Source: Bidens hawaiensis (Eukaryota > Streptophyta > Magnoliopsida > Asterales > Asteraceae). From it: a stretch of 64,000 bases of DNA. The notes beneath the pieces were generated by a model. It searched no databases, was not told the origin of the DNA, and worked only from the letters and a program-made list of their open reading frames with translations. Positions 9,867 to 20,132 of the stretch are shown one piece after another (position 1 is the stretch's first letter; every line of letters begins with the position of its first letter). Position numbers and translations under genes: made by a program. Location of the stretch: contig JAIQDT010002999.1 in NCBI GenBank assembly GCA_021521415.1, positions 1-64,000 on the forward strand, read 5' to 3'.

Positions 9867-12840
9867 ATGGCTAATGAGATTGTACAAGATGTTCCTGTTG
9901 ATGATTCACAGTCGATCTTTCAAGAACAACAGCATGTACAGCAACAACAGACTCCAACTGCTCCCTTATTTCCATTTGACAAAAAAGCACAATATATGTG
10001 CTTTTGTGCAAGACAATTTTGCTAACCAGGACATATTTGGCGATGTTATTACATTTCTACGCCGTTCCAGGATACACTATGCCATAACTGCCAACGTACA
10101 TGTCCATTTCATTGTTGTTCCTACATTTTGGAACACAGCAAGATACGTGGAATCGGAGAATCATATAGTTGCTGAGGTTAACAAGCAGACGATCATGATT
10201 ACTCTCGGTGTGATACTTCGTGTGTTACGATTTGTTGACAGCATGGACTGTCCATGTGAGTTCGATAAGAAGTAGATCCAAGGCTTATTTCAACACTTAT
10301 TCTATTCGGTAAATCTTGATCGCTCCCAATATAACAAAGAATACTTGTGTGCTCCATACAAGTATTTACTACATGTTCTGATACATTGCCTTGGGGGATA
10401 CAAGGGTGGATATGACGAATGTCGGATTATGCTACAATCTGCATTTGTAGCTCTAATATTGAACTAGCTGTTCAATTTTTCTGAGCTCATATTTTATCAT
10501 TTGAATGAAAACTGCTTGATCAAGAATCGTCGCAAAAAATTTCTCATGTGTCCACGCTTCATACAGTTAATTATTCAGGATTTGATTCCTGATATGGTGA
10601 TTGACTAGACTTTGAAGGATGATGTGTTAAAGTTGGAACACATGAACACTGATACTATGAAGAGGATGAAGAGCTACCGTAGTAAAGAACCAGAAGATCG
10701 TCCAAGAACCAAACGTTTGATTGGTCACTTGGCGAATTCGGCTTATTAATGTCCATCTGATGATCGTTGGATTCATGACGACTCAGATTCTGAACATGAA
10801 GAAGAACCAAGTGGGAACGGTGGTGGTAATGATGACGGTGGAGATGATGGTAATGATGGGGGTGATAGACGACGTGTTGACGTTGAGGCAACCAGTTCAC
10901 ATGCTGCTCAACGAAAACTAAAGGGCAAACACAAAATGCAAGATCAACTGCCCAAACGTCGTGTTACACATGGATCAGGTGTGGAGATTGGTCCACACAT
11001 TCCTAGGTCATCTGCACCACAACGGCAGGCGGTATCGCTTACTAATAGCAACCCAGCACTTACATTGTCGATGACCATTACTTCCAATTCAAGGCTTGGT
11101 TTAATCACTCAATCTGTATTAACTCCAATGCCAAGGCCTTCTATAACATCAACGGTGGTTCCTCCTACACCTACCATGATGCCGACACAACCCTCGGACG
11201 TCTCATTTTTGAGAATCAGTTGTCCACAGGGCCCGGTGCAACCTGTTCCAGCCTCATTTCATGCTTTGTCCCTGACACATCAGATGGATATGCTTTTGAG
11301 CTTGATTCATTTATATAAGAATCAAATGGCGGTTGATCGTTAAATTCAAGAACAGTTGATGACTAATCAATGTCGTCTGATGGGGTATGTATCATACTGC
11401 CAAATGAAACCAAGGAGCTGCGTGAGATTGTAGTGGCTCAGGGGGTGAAAATGAATGAGCATGAGGACCATATTCTTCAGCTAACGTGCAAAGATGATGT
11501 GATAAAGAAGCTGAAAAATGTTGATGAAGATAAGGACCCGGATGCGGCTGGTGCTAGTGGAAGTGAGCCGAAACAAGCTCACGGCTCGTTTGCTGCCGGT
11601 ACAAGTGGTGGTGGTGGTGAAGGTAATGATCAGCAAATAGTTGTTTATCAATACTCGACTAATGTTAAGCCTATCGAGTCGTTTAAATCTAACACCGTGT
11701 TATTTATGTATTATAACAAGGGGTGGTGGTGAGTACTGCCAACGCGGATGAGATTGAAGCAGGTGAATTTGTCGATCACGCCCTGACTCACGATCAGATT
11801 TCATTATTATTAGTGTTTAACGATGAAGAATTAGATGTGTTGGAGGCTGAGGAGGAAGTGGAGGTTGTGAATGATGAAGAGGTGTTGCTTGACATGAGTA
11901 TTCCACATGGGAATACGTCGTATATTTATGAAGATGAGGAGATTGAGATGGAAGACGTTACGTCAGAGGAATACCTTGATCTTAATAATCGTTCAAACGT
12001 TGATCAAGGTGTTCCAACCTTCACTGAAGAATATCTCAAAGCTGCCGAAGATCTTCTCGAGAAAACATCGAAGAAGAAAGAGAAGATGTCGGAGAAAGAG
12101 TTAAGTTCGTCTGAACATGATATAGAAAGTTGGTTCAAGAATTGTCGCAACAAGACTCGAGCTTCAAATATTATTGAAGCTTATCGGTACGTTGATCGAG
12201 AACAACAATTGGATGTCGTTGCAAGGGCCAAAGCCAATCAGAAAACCCCATTCAAGGTCGTGCAAACTGTTAAAGGTGATATCTTCTCTTAGCTTTATGA
12301 TTCAGAGTTAAGAGTTTGTATTATTAAGTGGAAGAACAGCGTCCAGTATTTCCAATATATTACTATCGTTCTCTCACTTCCGAGTTGGGACGTTCGGACG
12401 CTTGCCAATCGGCCGTTTATCAATCGTGGTGGAAATCGATTAGCAGGATGGTTTCATCAACATCTGCTCGACGAGGTCAACCACGTGTTTAAATTCTTTA
12501 AACCGCAAGTTCTAAACCGTAAGTATATTGATGAAATTGATCCTTGTTCGGGTTGTAGGAAACTCGTTCTAAAGGTTAAGCCGCCGAAGACTATGAAGAG
12601 AGTGTCGGTGAAGGCCTTTCGGCAAGATCTTTATCTGTCGATGGTACTATGATAATAAGACAGGCGCGACATTCATCAAGTTGGGCAAAGGGCTAAAGAC
12701 TCATTTTATACGAGTCATAGATCCAATGTGGCTCGTTAATTTATCAGAGACTGACAACGACGTTCTGTTTGAGAACAATATTTTGTTTGAAAGGCATGAA
12801 GATTATGATCGAGCTATGCAATTCCAACGCGTCGTATGAG
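9867..12840 (+). pseudogene. E1 extra ORF (SIRE-associated protein of unknown function)
   Basis: The likely start is ATGGCTAATGAG at 9867, followed by a Gln-rich stretch. A shift in an A-run near 9985 moves the frame into a conserved N-terminal domain: HNICAFVQDNF, TFWNTARYVE, then after in-frame stops (10273, 10465, 10606) KKFLMCPRFIQ. The same landmarks occur in E2 (HNMCALLQ, DFWRSARLVD, RFLQYPRFLQ). Next come Asp/Gly- and Pro/Ser/Thr-rich linkers (10780-11330), a helical segment (11390-11530), an acidic region (11723-12110) and a C-terminal domain with NRLAGWFHQHLLDEV and RVIDPMWLVNL. From memory the family follows Copia pol in Asteraceae genomes; its biochemical role is unknown to me. I see no signal peptide, membrane segment or envelope feature. 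This copy has several stops and shifts and is dead. Confidence 0.7.
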
Positions 12841-13384
12841 TGTGTTATGCATTCGGGATTCGTAGTTGTCGAGATTTTAAGACCAAAATATTCAAGTAAA
12901 GTAAAGACAAAGAGCTCAACACGAGAGGTGTTTGTTTGTGCACAGTTTTGTCGTCTCGAGTCTTTGCAATCGTCTTTGTAATTTAATATTATTTTAATGT
13001 AAAGGGCATTTTAGTAATTAAGTCCCATATGTTATATTATGGTTCATTCTTTAAGGATGTTTAGCAAATGAACCTTAATCGTTATTGTTATATGTCCATT
13101 TGTTAAGGATGTTTAACGAATGGACCTTAGTCATTATTTATGGTATCCATTCGTCATGGAATGTTGACGAATGAGGTATAGAGAATGAGTCATTCGCTAT
13201 ACCATTTTGATTACTTATGTAATGAAGACAAATGATGGTCATTCATTACGGATTGTGTAACGAATGAAGACCTCTGCTCAATTGTCCGCTCAACACTTCG
13301 CTAATTTATTAATCATAAACATATATCATATAACTACATCATTGGTTCAATTCGTATGACGGATTCTATCGATTGAAGCTCTAC
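12841..13384. repeat. E1 3' noncoding region with a third half-site array
   Basis: No conserved coding. Between 13035 and 13275 there are about nine more AACGAATGG/CCATTCGT copies or variants (GTCCATTTGTTAAGG, TTAACGAATGGACC, CCATTCGTCATGG, GTAACGAATGAAGACC). The extra ORF is therefore flanked on both sides by the same motif. The element's 3' LTR was not recognised; similarity to Gypsy integrase begins at about 13385, so E1 is truncated here. Confidence 0.7.
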
Positions 13385-13900
13385 TGTGTGTTCAACATCA
13401 AGGGCATTCCATGGCGGCAAATGATGTTCTTGACATAGAGTCGGGATAATTCGCTTACGGAGGGCGTTTCACGGAACAGTATGAAGTGAGCCGACTTGGT
13501 CAATCGATCAACAATCACCCAAATACTATCATTACGCTTTGAGTAGTCGGGAGTTTGGTAATGAAATCCATGGCTATGTCTTCCCATTTCCAAACGGGGA
13601 TCGGAGGTTTCTCGAGCAAACCAAACGGATTTTGATGCTCGGATTTAACCTTAAAGCAAGTGAGGCATTTAGATACATATACCGCGATATATTTCTTCAT
13701 TCTCGGCCACCAAAACATGGAACGAAGATCGGCATACATTTATCCGCACCGGGATGAATAAAGTATGGTGACCTATGAGCTTCATCGAGGATGAACACGC
13801 GAAGACCATCACGATCGGGAACCCATAAACGGTCCAAATAATAGATTAAGCCATTATGTTTGTTTTCAAGTTGGAGTTCGGCGCCACACGACATTTCGTC
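13385..13900 (-). pseudogene. Minus-strand Gypsy element: integrase N-terminal half
   Basis: On the minus strand the frames read [35 protein letters not shown], a C-x2-C pair ([12 protein letters not shown]), [10 protein letters not shown], then [14 protein letters not shown] and RHGMP. These are the zinc-binding domain and first catalytic Asp region of Gypsy integrase. Similarity stops just after RHGMP at about 13385, so the second Asp, the Glu and any chromodomain are gone. Frame changes near 13560 and 13720 break it. Confidence 0.85.
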
Positions 13901-14490
13901 GTATAAGTTACCGTCGGTGACGGATACCTGTTGTGCGTCGAAGATGCAGTATTAGAAGTCAGATCGGATGGTGACACAATGGAGCAAGACGGATTTAATA
14001 TGACTCTTATAACTAAGAGCATCGGCCACGACATTCGCTTTCCCGGGGTGGTAGAGAATTTTGCAATCGTAATCGCTTAACAATTCGGCCCATCGTCTTT
14101 GTCTCATATTGAGGTCCTTTTGGTCAAAAACGTGTTGTAAACTTTTATGGTCGGTGAAGACCACACAATTCATGCCATAAAGGTAGTTTCTCCATATTTT
14201 TAAGGCAAACACGACCGCACCAAGTTCGAGTTCATGTGTCGTGTAATTTTTTTTGTACACCTTGAGTTGATGTGAAGCGTAAGCAATGACTTTGTCTCGT
14301 TGCATAAGAACACAACCAAGACCTTGAATAGAAGAGCCACAAAAGACCACATAATCGTCGTTGCCCTCGGGAAGAGCAAGGATTGGAGCATTGCAAAGCA
14401 TGTCCTTAAGAGTTTGAAACGCTTCCTCTTGATCGGAACTCCATTCGTAAACTTTCCCTTTGTGGGCTCATGCAGTAATGGGTGAAGCAA
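13901..14490 (-). pseudogene. Minus-strand Gypsy element: RNase H
   Basis: The minus-strand frame gives [73 protein letters not shown] and [14 protein letters not shown], the usual Gypsy RNase H series. It is unbroken from about 14401 to 13990. One usual Asp (YCDAS in the relative at about 52640) reads CGSS here. A frame break near 14440 separates it from the RT connection. Confidence 0.88.
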
Positions 14491-15390
14491 TCTTTGAAAA
14501 GTTGCGGATAAAATGACGATAATACCCCGCTAAACCAAGAAATGAATGAACCTCCGTTGGAGAGGATGGGGTTATCCAATTTTTAACGGCTTCAATTTTT
14601 GAGTGATCAATGTGAATACCCTTGTCGTTAACGATGTGGTCCAAGAATTGAACTTGCTTTAGCCAAAATTCTCATTTGGAGAACTTAGCATAAAATTTTC
14701 CTTTCGTAAAAAGTCAAGAATGGCGCGCAAATGGTCTTTGTGCTCGGCCTCGGATTTAGAGTATATCAAGATATCGTCGATGAAAACAATCACGAAATTG
14801 TCGAGGTAGGTTTTACAAACACGATTCATAAGGTCCATGAAAACGACGGGAGGGTTAGTCAACCCAAAATGCATAACTCGGAACTCAAAGTGGTCATAAC
14901 GAGTACAGAATGCGGTATTGGGTATGTCATCTTCGTGTACACGGAGTTGGTGATAACCCGAACGGAGATCAATCTTGGAGAAACTTGCGGCTCCTTGGAG
15001 TTGATCGAAAAGATCATCGAAACATGGAAGGGGATAAGCTTCTTAATAGTAAGCTTGTGGAGCTCATGGAAATCGATACACATACGAAGAGTATTGTCCT
15101 TCTTCTTAACAAACAAGACGGGCGCGCCCCATGGATATGAACTCAGGCAAATTAAACCCTTGTCCGTGAGTTCTTGGATTTGGTTGGAGAGTTCTTGCAT
15201 TTCGGAAGGTGCAAGATGGCTAGGTGCTTTGGGTATGGGGTTTTCTCCAGGTATGAGATCAATACGAAAATCCACTTGACGAATGGGTGGGAGTCAGAAA
15301 ACGTCATCGGGAAAGACTTTGGGGAAGTCGCGGACAATCAGGATATCGGAAAGTTTCTTTTCTTCATCGGATTTTGTGGTGACGTGGGCT
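14491..15390 (-). pseudogene. Minus-strand Gypsy element: reverse transcriptase
   Basis: The minus-strand fragments read [55 protein letters not shown], then in other frames [15 protein letters not shown] (about 14780, catalytic IDD). The segment between (RSGYHQ-type motifs) is broken by several shifts at 14880-15050. The order relative to gag and integrase fits a chromovirus-like Gypsy element of the same lineage as the plus-strand element at 44458. Confidence 0.88.
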
Positions 15391-15399
15391 AAGAAAGCG

Positions 15400-15720
15400 A
15401 TATACTTCTTGCGTAACTATCGTTGGGCTTCGAGGCACGACATGAGGTTTATCTTTGAGAAGGGTCTTTCCTCGAGAACGTATAGAATCACGCCCCTATC
15501 AATAGGGATTCGAATGAGTTTCTCGAAACATAAAATTTCGGCATGGTGGAGAGAGAGCCAATCCATACCAATGATAACGTCAAAGCTACCCATCCGCATA
15601 GGGATAAGGCCGATACAGAAGTTTTGCCCATTGAGAGTAAGCGTGCAATTTTGAATGACGGAGTCAATAGTGATCGAACTACCGTTAGCTATCTCTAGCA
15701 TGAAGGGATTAGATAATTTT
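15400..15720 (-). pseudogene. Minus-strand Gypsy element: protease region
   Basis: The minus-strand frame 15701-15417 reads ANGSSITIDSVIQNCTLTLN, IGLIPMRMGSFDVIIGMDWL and HHAEILCFEKLIRIPI. This is the C-terminal half of a Gypsy protease, closely parallel to residues downstream of DTGA in the element at 48190. The active-site segment itself (expected near 15750-15790) is garbled. Confidence 0.8.
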
Positions 15721-15829
15721 CTACGAGAACATCAAGTATGTATTCAAAATCAAAAGAAATAAAGCTCCTAGCGGCTCTCGAATCAAACAGTTTGAAGCAT
15801 GGTGCTTATCAACTAGAATCTTACCATTA

Positions 15830-17260
15830 ACCACATCATTCGAGTTCCAGGCTTGATGAGCATGATGGTGTAAGCTTTTCCTTGAGTTCCTTGAGGTGCT
15901 TGGGTTGAGAAGTCGAAGCTTGCGGGTTTGGGGCTTGATAGGCTTGCATGACCATGGGTTGGGCTTGAAGAGTCGAAGGAGCCTTGAGTTGGGGTACTTG
16001 GGGTTGATAAGCTTGCACTTGATAGGCTTGGCAAGTGTAGTAGGGTTGTGATGCAACATAGGCTTGGTGAACTTGGGCGAGTCGAGGACACGGGTTGCGA
16101 AGGTGACTTGGGTCGCCATAATTGTAGCAAGCCCTAACGAGATTAATTATTGGAGCACGAGGGACGGCTCGGTTGGTTTGGTTTGATGGTGCGAACCGTT
16201 GTAGAGCGGCTGGCACATGAGGTGCTTCTTGACAATATTGGGTAAGGTCGCCGAATCGGTGGCAATTGGTGCACACCAGACAAGTGGCTTGGGCCGGGTG
16301 GTAGTGTTGGTAAGCGTTGCAATACGGGTGTGGTCCGGTGTAGGGCTTCTTGGTTGGAGGGGCTTTTTGGGCTTGTGGTTGGGCTAAGACATAATTTTGG
16401 GAGTTGGGTTTTCTCTTGTTATTGCGGTAGTAGGATGAGTTGTTGTGGTTGTTATTCTAGGAATATTCGGGTTTAGTGGATTCGGTCTTAGATTCCTTAG
16501 TGGCCTCGGGCGTGGTCTTATCATTCCATTTCTTAGAACTCTTCGAAGTCAGGGTCCCGGCCTTAACGTGGTTCTCGGTGAGGGTACCGGATAGAGTGAT
16601 GGCATCATGAAGAACTTTCGGGTCACGACTCAAAACGGAATCTTGGGTTTGCATCGACAAACCCGAGATGTACTTATCAATGGCCCGCTCCATAGGAGTG
16701 ACCATATGCGGGATGGGAATGCTCAATTCATGAAATTTCTTATTGTAAGTGACATTAATACCACCTTCTTGCATCAAGTTCCAAAACTCCTCTTCAAACT
16801 TACGGGGTTCATATATTGGGCAAAACCTTTCGAGCATGCGTTTCTTGACGTCTTCCTACAGCAGAGCCATGGCATCCTCAATCCCAAGAGCGTACTTTTC
16901 ATCATTCCACCAAATGAGGGCACTCGATTTGAAGGCGTTTGAGGCATAGGTAGTCTGTTTGTCTTCCGTGCAAGAACAATGGAGAAAACACTTTCCATGT
17001 GTTCAAACCATTGGAGGAGGGTGGTAGCACCCTCGGCTCCAAGATAATCGGTTGTGTTAACACTTGTGAATTTCTTGAAGGAGCAAGCAGTTGGATTTTG
17101 ATTCACGGGGGTGGCAGCAGCATTCGCAGTTTGGAGTTGAGAGATGATTGTCGGGAGGGTTTCCACGATTCCCTTAGCGATGCGGGATGACATGCTGCGG
17201 CTAGAGTTACCAGTGCGACGTTTACGGTTGATGAAGCAGGAAGTCATACTGCAAGTGTAA
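15830..17260 (-). pseudogene. Minus-strand Gypsy element: Gag
   Basis: The start is near 17250 (MTSCFINRKRRTG on the minus strand). Recognisable parts are ATTLLQWFEHMESVF, a capsid segment (RKFEEEFWNLMQEGG, FHELSIPIPHMVTPMERAI, KYISGLSMQTQDSVL) and a Gln/Ala/Pro-rich tail. Two zinc-knuckle remnants are degraded: CTNCHRFGDLTQYC has lost its His, and CYNYGDPSHLRNPC has Tyr in place of the second Cys. Gag packages element RNA. Several frameshifts (about 16450, 16780, 16950) make it a pseudogene. Confidence 0.85.
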
Positions 17261-17432
17261 AATGTGCAAAATTTCATGAGGCTCGGGTAATTTTTGTAAT
17301 TATATGAGTTTGCATTAATTGATACTTGTGAAGTTTATTAATAATTTGAGGTTGTAATTGTGGTTGAGATTGAGAATTTCATTACTTAGGAGACTTGATT
17401 ATATAACAGTATATCACCTTTAACATTTTGAG

Positions 17433-17473
<41 letters not shown>

Positions 17474-18266
17474 AATAACAACATAACTTAAAATGATATA
17501 CATGGGTTCATTTGTTGGTTAGGGCTTCATGAACCACCATGGGTCCTTCCAACAAATGAAAAATATCGAACACCAAATTAACAAAGTCAATCGAAAATCG
17601 GATTTGAGGGGGTGTTGAGGTAGATGGTTGAAACAGTTCGGGAACCACCCCATTATACATACTTCATCCATCCGTTCAACAAAACACAATACGAAAAAAA
17701 CTAATTTTAGCCATGAATCACTGTGAATTCGGTTATAAATTAAGGATGTGATCGTCACATGACCACGTTTGATACAATGAGTGTAGCATATTCAGGTACG
17801 TTTGGTGTGATATGCTTTTGCTTAATAAGTTTCACACCCTTACCGAACACTCCAGGATGGCTACGGGGTCTCGCGGTTGATTGAGATTTATGTGCATTGC
17901 ATATCCTTAGGATCGCAAGCCTTGGTGTTAAGGGCTCGGTAAACAAGTGTGTCCCTCTTACAGTTTACTACATATCCGTCTCACGAATCATCCTCAATGA
18001 GAGGGGAGTAAAAGGTGGGATTTGTTAAGGAATTTCCCGATTGAAAATCGTCCTAGAGTTTTTAAAATTATTTTTATTTAGAGTGAGGCATAGCCTCGGA
18101 ATAAGTGTGTGCTTTTGTGTACAATTGTATAAGATAAACAATATAAATATGCTAAGCTATGTACAAAAATTTAAACAAGTAGGGTCAACATATAGGGACC
18201 CTAAGCATGCTACTAAGTCCTTACGTCTAACCACCTATCTTATAGCATTCGGCTCTGATACCAATA
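17261..18266 (-). other. Leader and primer-binding site of the minus-strand Gypsy element
   Basis: Noncoding leader between LTR and gag on the minus strand. It contains a (TA)n microsatellite at 17439-17469 and blocks homologous to the leader at 54741-55173 (GGAATTTCCCGA, GAGGCATAGCCT, ATAGGGACCCTAAGCATG). The primer-binding site on the minus strand is ATTGGTATCAGAGCC (plus 18251-18265), complementary to initiator tRNA-Met, one base from the LTR end. Confidence 0.8.
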
Positions 18267-18544
18267 TGTCAAACCCAAACCTACGGCAGAACATGCCAGG
18301 GCGCGACAATATTGTATCATATCTCAGAAGACACTAACTAAAATACACGTGTCAATATCTAAAATATTCATTCATATATCAAATTTCAAAAGCACAAACA
18401 TTGTCTCAAAAATACCGTTACAAATAAATATTCAAATCATTAATTACTTAAAATAAATGTGTTCTTCATTCATCAAAGCAACCTAAGGTATCATCCAAAC
18501 TTCAATACATGATTCATCCAATAAAGCTACCTGCGTCATGCGTG

Positions 18545-18547
<3 letters not shown>

Positions 18548-18589
<42 letters not shown>

Positions 18590-18595
18590 CAACAT
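18548..18595. repeat. (AT)n microsatellite
   Basis: About 24 uninterrupted AT dinucleotides inside the partial LTR, at the place where related LTRs have only AATAATATAG. It is a lineage-specific expansion. Confidence 0.95.
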
Positions 18596-19232
18596 AGAGT
18601 TAAGCAAGTAAATCACAGTTTTGTGTATATATAATATGTAAAAGGGCAATACCATGCGATAATTGAAAATCACTACAACTAGTATAACAATAAGTAAAAG
18701 TTGTCTTTTCACCCGAAACATATTGATAAAGGGTTATTTTGACGTTGCATGATCATTCTATTGAGGATGAGGATGAGGATGAGGATGAGATACCAACCAC
18801 CATAACAAAAGAAAACACATAGTCACATTCACACGTATCAACTAATCTAGCAATTTAAATAAACACATATATTGGAATCGTAGTGAAAATCTATAATAAG
18901 TTGGATTGTGAACGATTAACACCCCGAAAAATGTAAAACGGTAAAAAGGGGGATGTGAATTTACTTACCTTAACAAGTGGATTTAGTGAAGATGAGATAA
19001 AAAGAACTAGAATGAAAATAGTCAAGCTTCTCGAGATTCGCCGACAAATATTTCTAGTTGTTAATGACAACACGAATTAAATATAATCATAACGAAATTC
19101 CAAGATTTATGACAGGTTTTGAGATTCGATATAGTTGTGTGTAACATTAAAATATTATTAGATACACTTTCGTTAATTATAAGGGTTATTATTATATTTA
19201 TTAATGTTATTGTTGTTGTTGTTATTATTATT

Positions 19233-19233
19233 A

Positions 19234-19300
<67 letters not shown>
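19233..19300. repeat. (TTA)n microsatellite
   Basis: About 22 TTA/ATT triplets at the truncated end of the partial LTR. The related LTRs at 56105 and 61168 have a much shorter TTA run at the same relative place. Apparent Asn- or Leu-run frames here are artefacts. Confidence 0.95.
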
Positions 19301-19305
19301 AGACA

Positions 19306-20132
19306 ACTTCTAATGTATTGTCTGTTTGTACTCTCTGCTTAATTTGTTGTACAACTTGTTAAGCACTGTGAATGTTGTACCGTTGTTTGTTTAGTTGTAC
19401 AACAATGTATGATAAGTGGTTAATTCATGTGCATACACGTGGTGATTTTATGCGGTGGTTTTCCACCTCACTGTTCTTTTACCTGGATTCTCACCTTTAT
19501 TACCCCAACATCTTCAACTTCTCTATCTCTCTCTCTCTCTCTCTCCATGAATGTATCACACGGGCTTTTTTCCGCCTACCCGGTACAGTCATACATTTGT
19601 GAAACCGTCTGTCTTGCCGGGTTACAACTTGGAACCCTTGGTGGCGACAAAGTGGCGGTTGTGGATGGTCTATGCCGGTGGTGTGGTGGTTCACTAGCCA
19701 TTACCATGGCCAGCTTTCTTTGTTGTGGTATAAGTTTCATATCGCCCGTGTATGTCATTGTCGGTTTCTGATTCGGAAACCTTGGCAGTGGCGGCATGGC
19801 GGTAGTGAGGTGACAGATTTGTATGTGTTGTTTCCGGATTCCGTTCAGGAACCCTAGGCGACGGTACACGATGGTGATTATCTATGGCGGTGGCTGATTT
19901 CTTTATGGAATATTATCTCTCTCTTTTTTTCAGGAAATCTTTGTCGAAAGAACTCATGGTTCGGTTTGGTTCTTGAAACTGGTATGGTTTCTTTATACGC
20001 ATGCAAGGTGTTTGATGAAATGCCTTGTTTGGTTTTTCTGGTACATCTAATAAATAAGTATAGAGATCAATCATCAGTTATGCTCTGGCATTTTTATGAC
20101 AAATTGAAAATTTTTCTTGCTTTTTCAGACAC
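19306..20132. other. Unassigned sequence
   Basis: No recognisable protein. There is a (CT)n tract at 19520-19545, and GC-richer stretches (19590-19880, with GGCGG/GGTGG runs) stand out from the AT-rich surroundings and could be a remnant of a captured host sequence. Short overlapping frames on both strands show no family I recognise. Confidence 0.4.

Larger units (their letters stand above)
18267..19305 (-). mobile_element. Partial 5' LTR of the minus-strand Gypsy element
   Basis: The LTR end (minus ...GGTTTGACA) sits at 18267, next to the PBS. Similarity with the tandem-array LTRs runs through CAAACCTACGGC, TTTGTCAACA and the donor/acceptor-like pair (minus AAGGTAAGT at about 18965; GCAGGTAGC at about 18530). 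It seems to be truncated at the (TTA)n tract near 19300, so the upstream half with the promoter is missing. Confidence 0.65.

Noticed and set aside
9867..12840. Retroviral-type envelope gene for the extra ORF
   Set aside because: I see no signal peptide, cleavage site, heptad fusion core or membrane segment; composition is acidic, Pro-rich and coiled-coil.
19061..19306. Poly-Asn or poly-Leu small proteins
   Set aside because: They are translations of a (TTA)n microsatellite.
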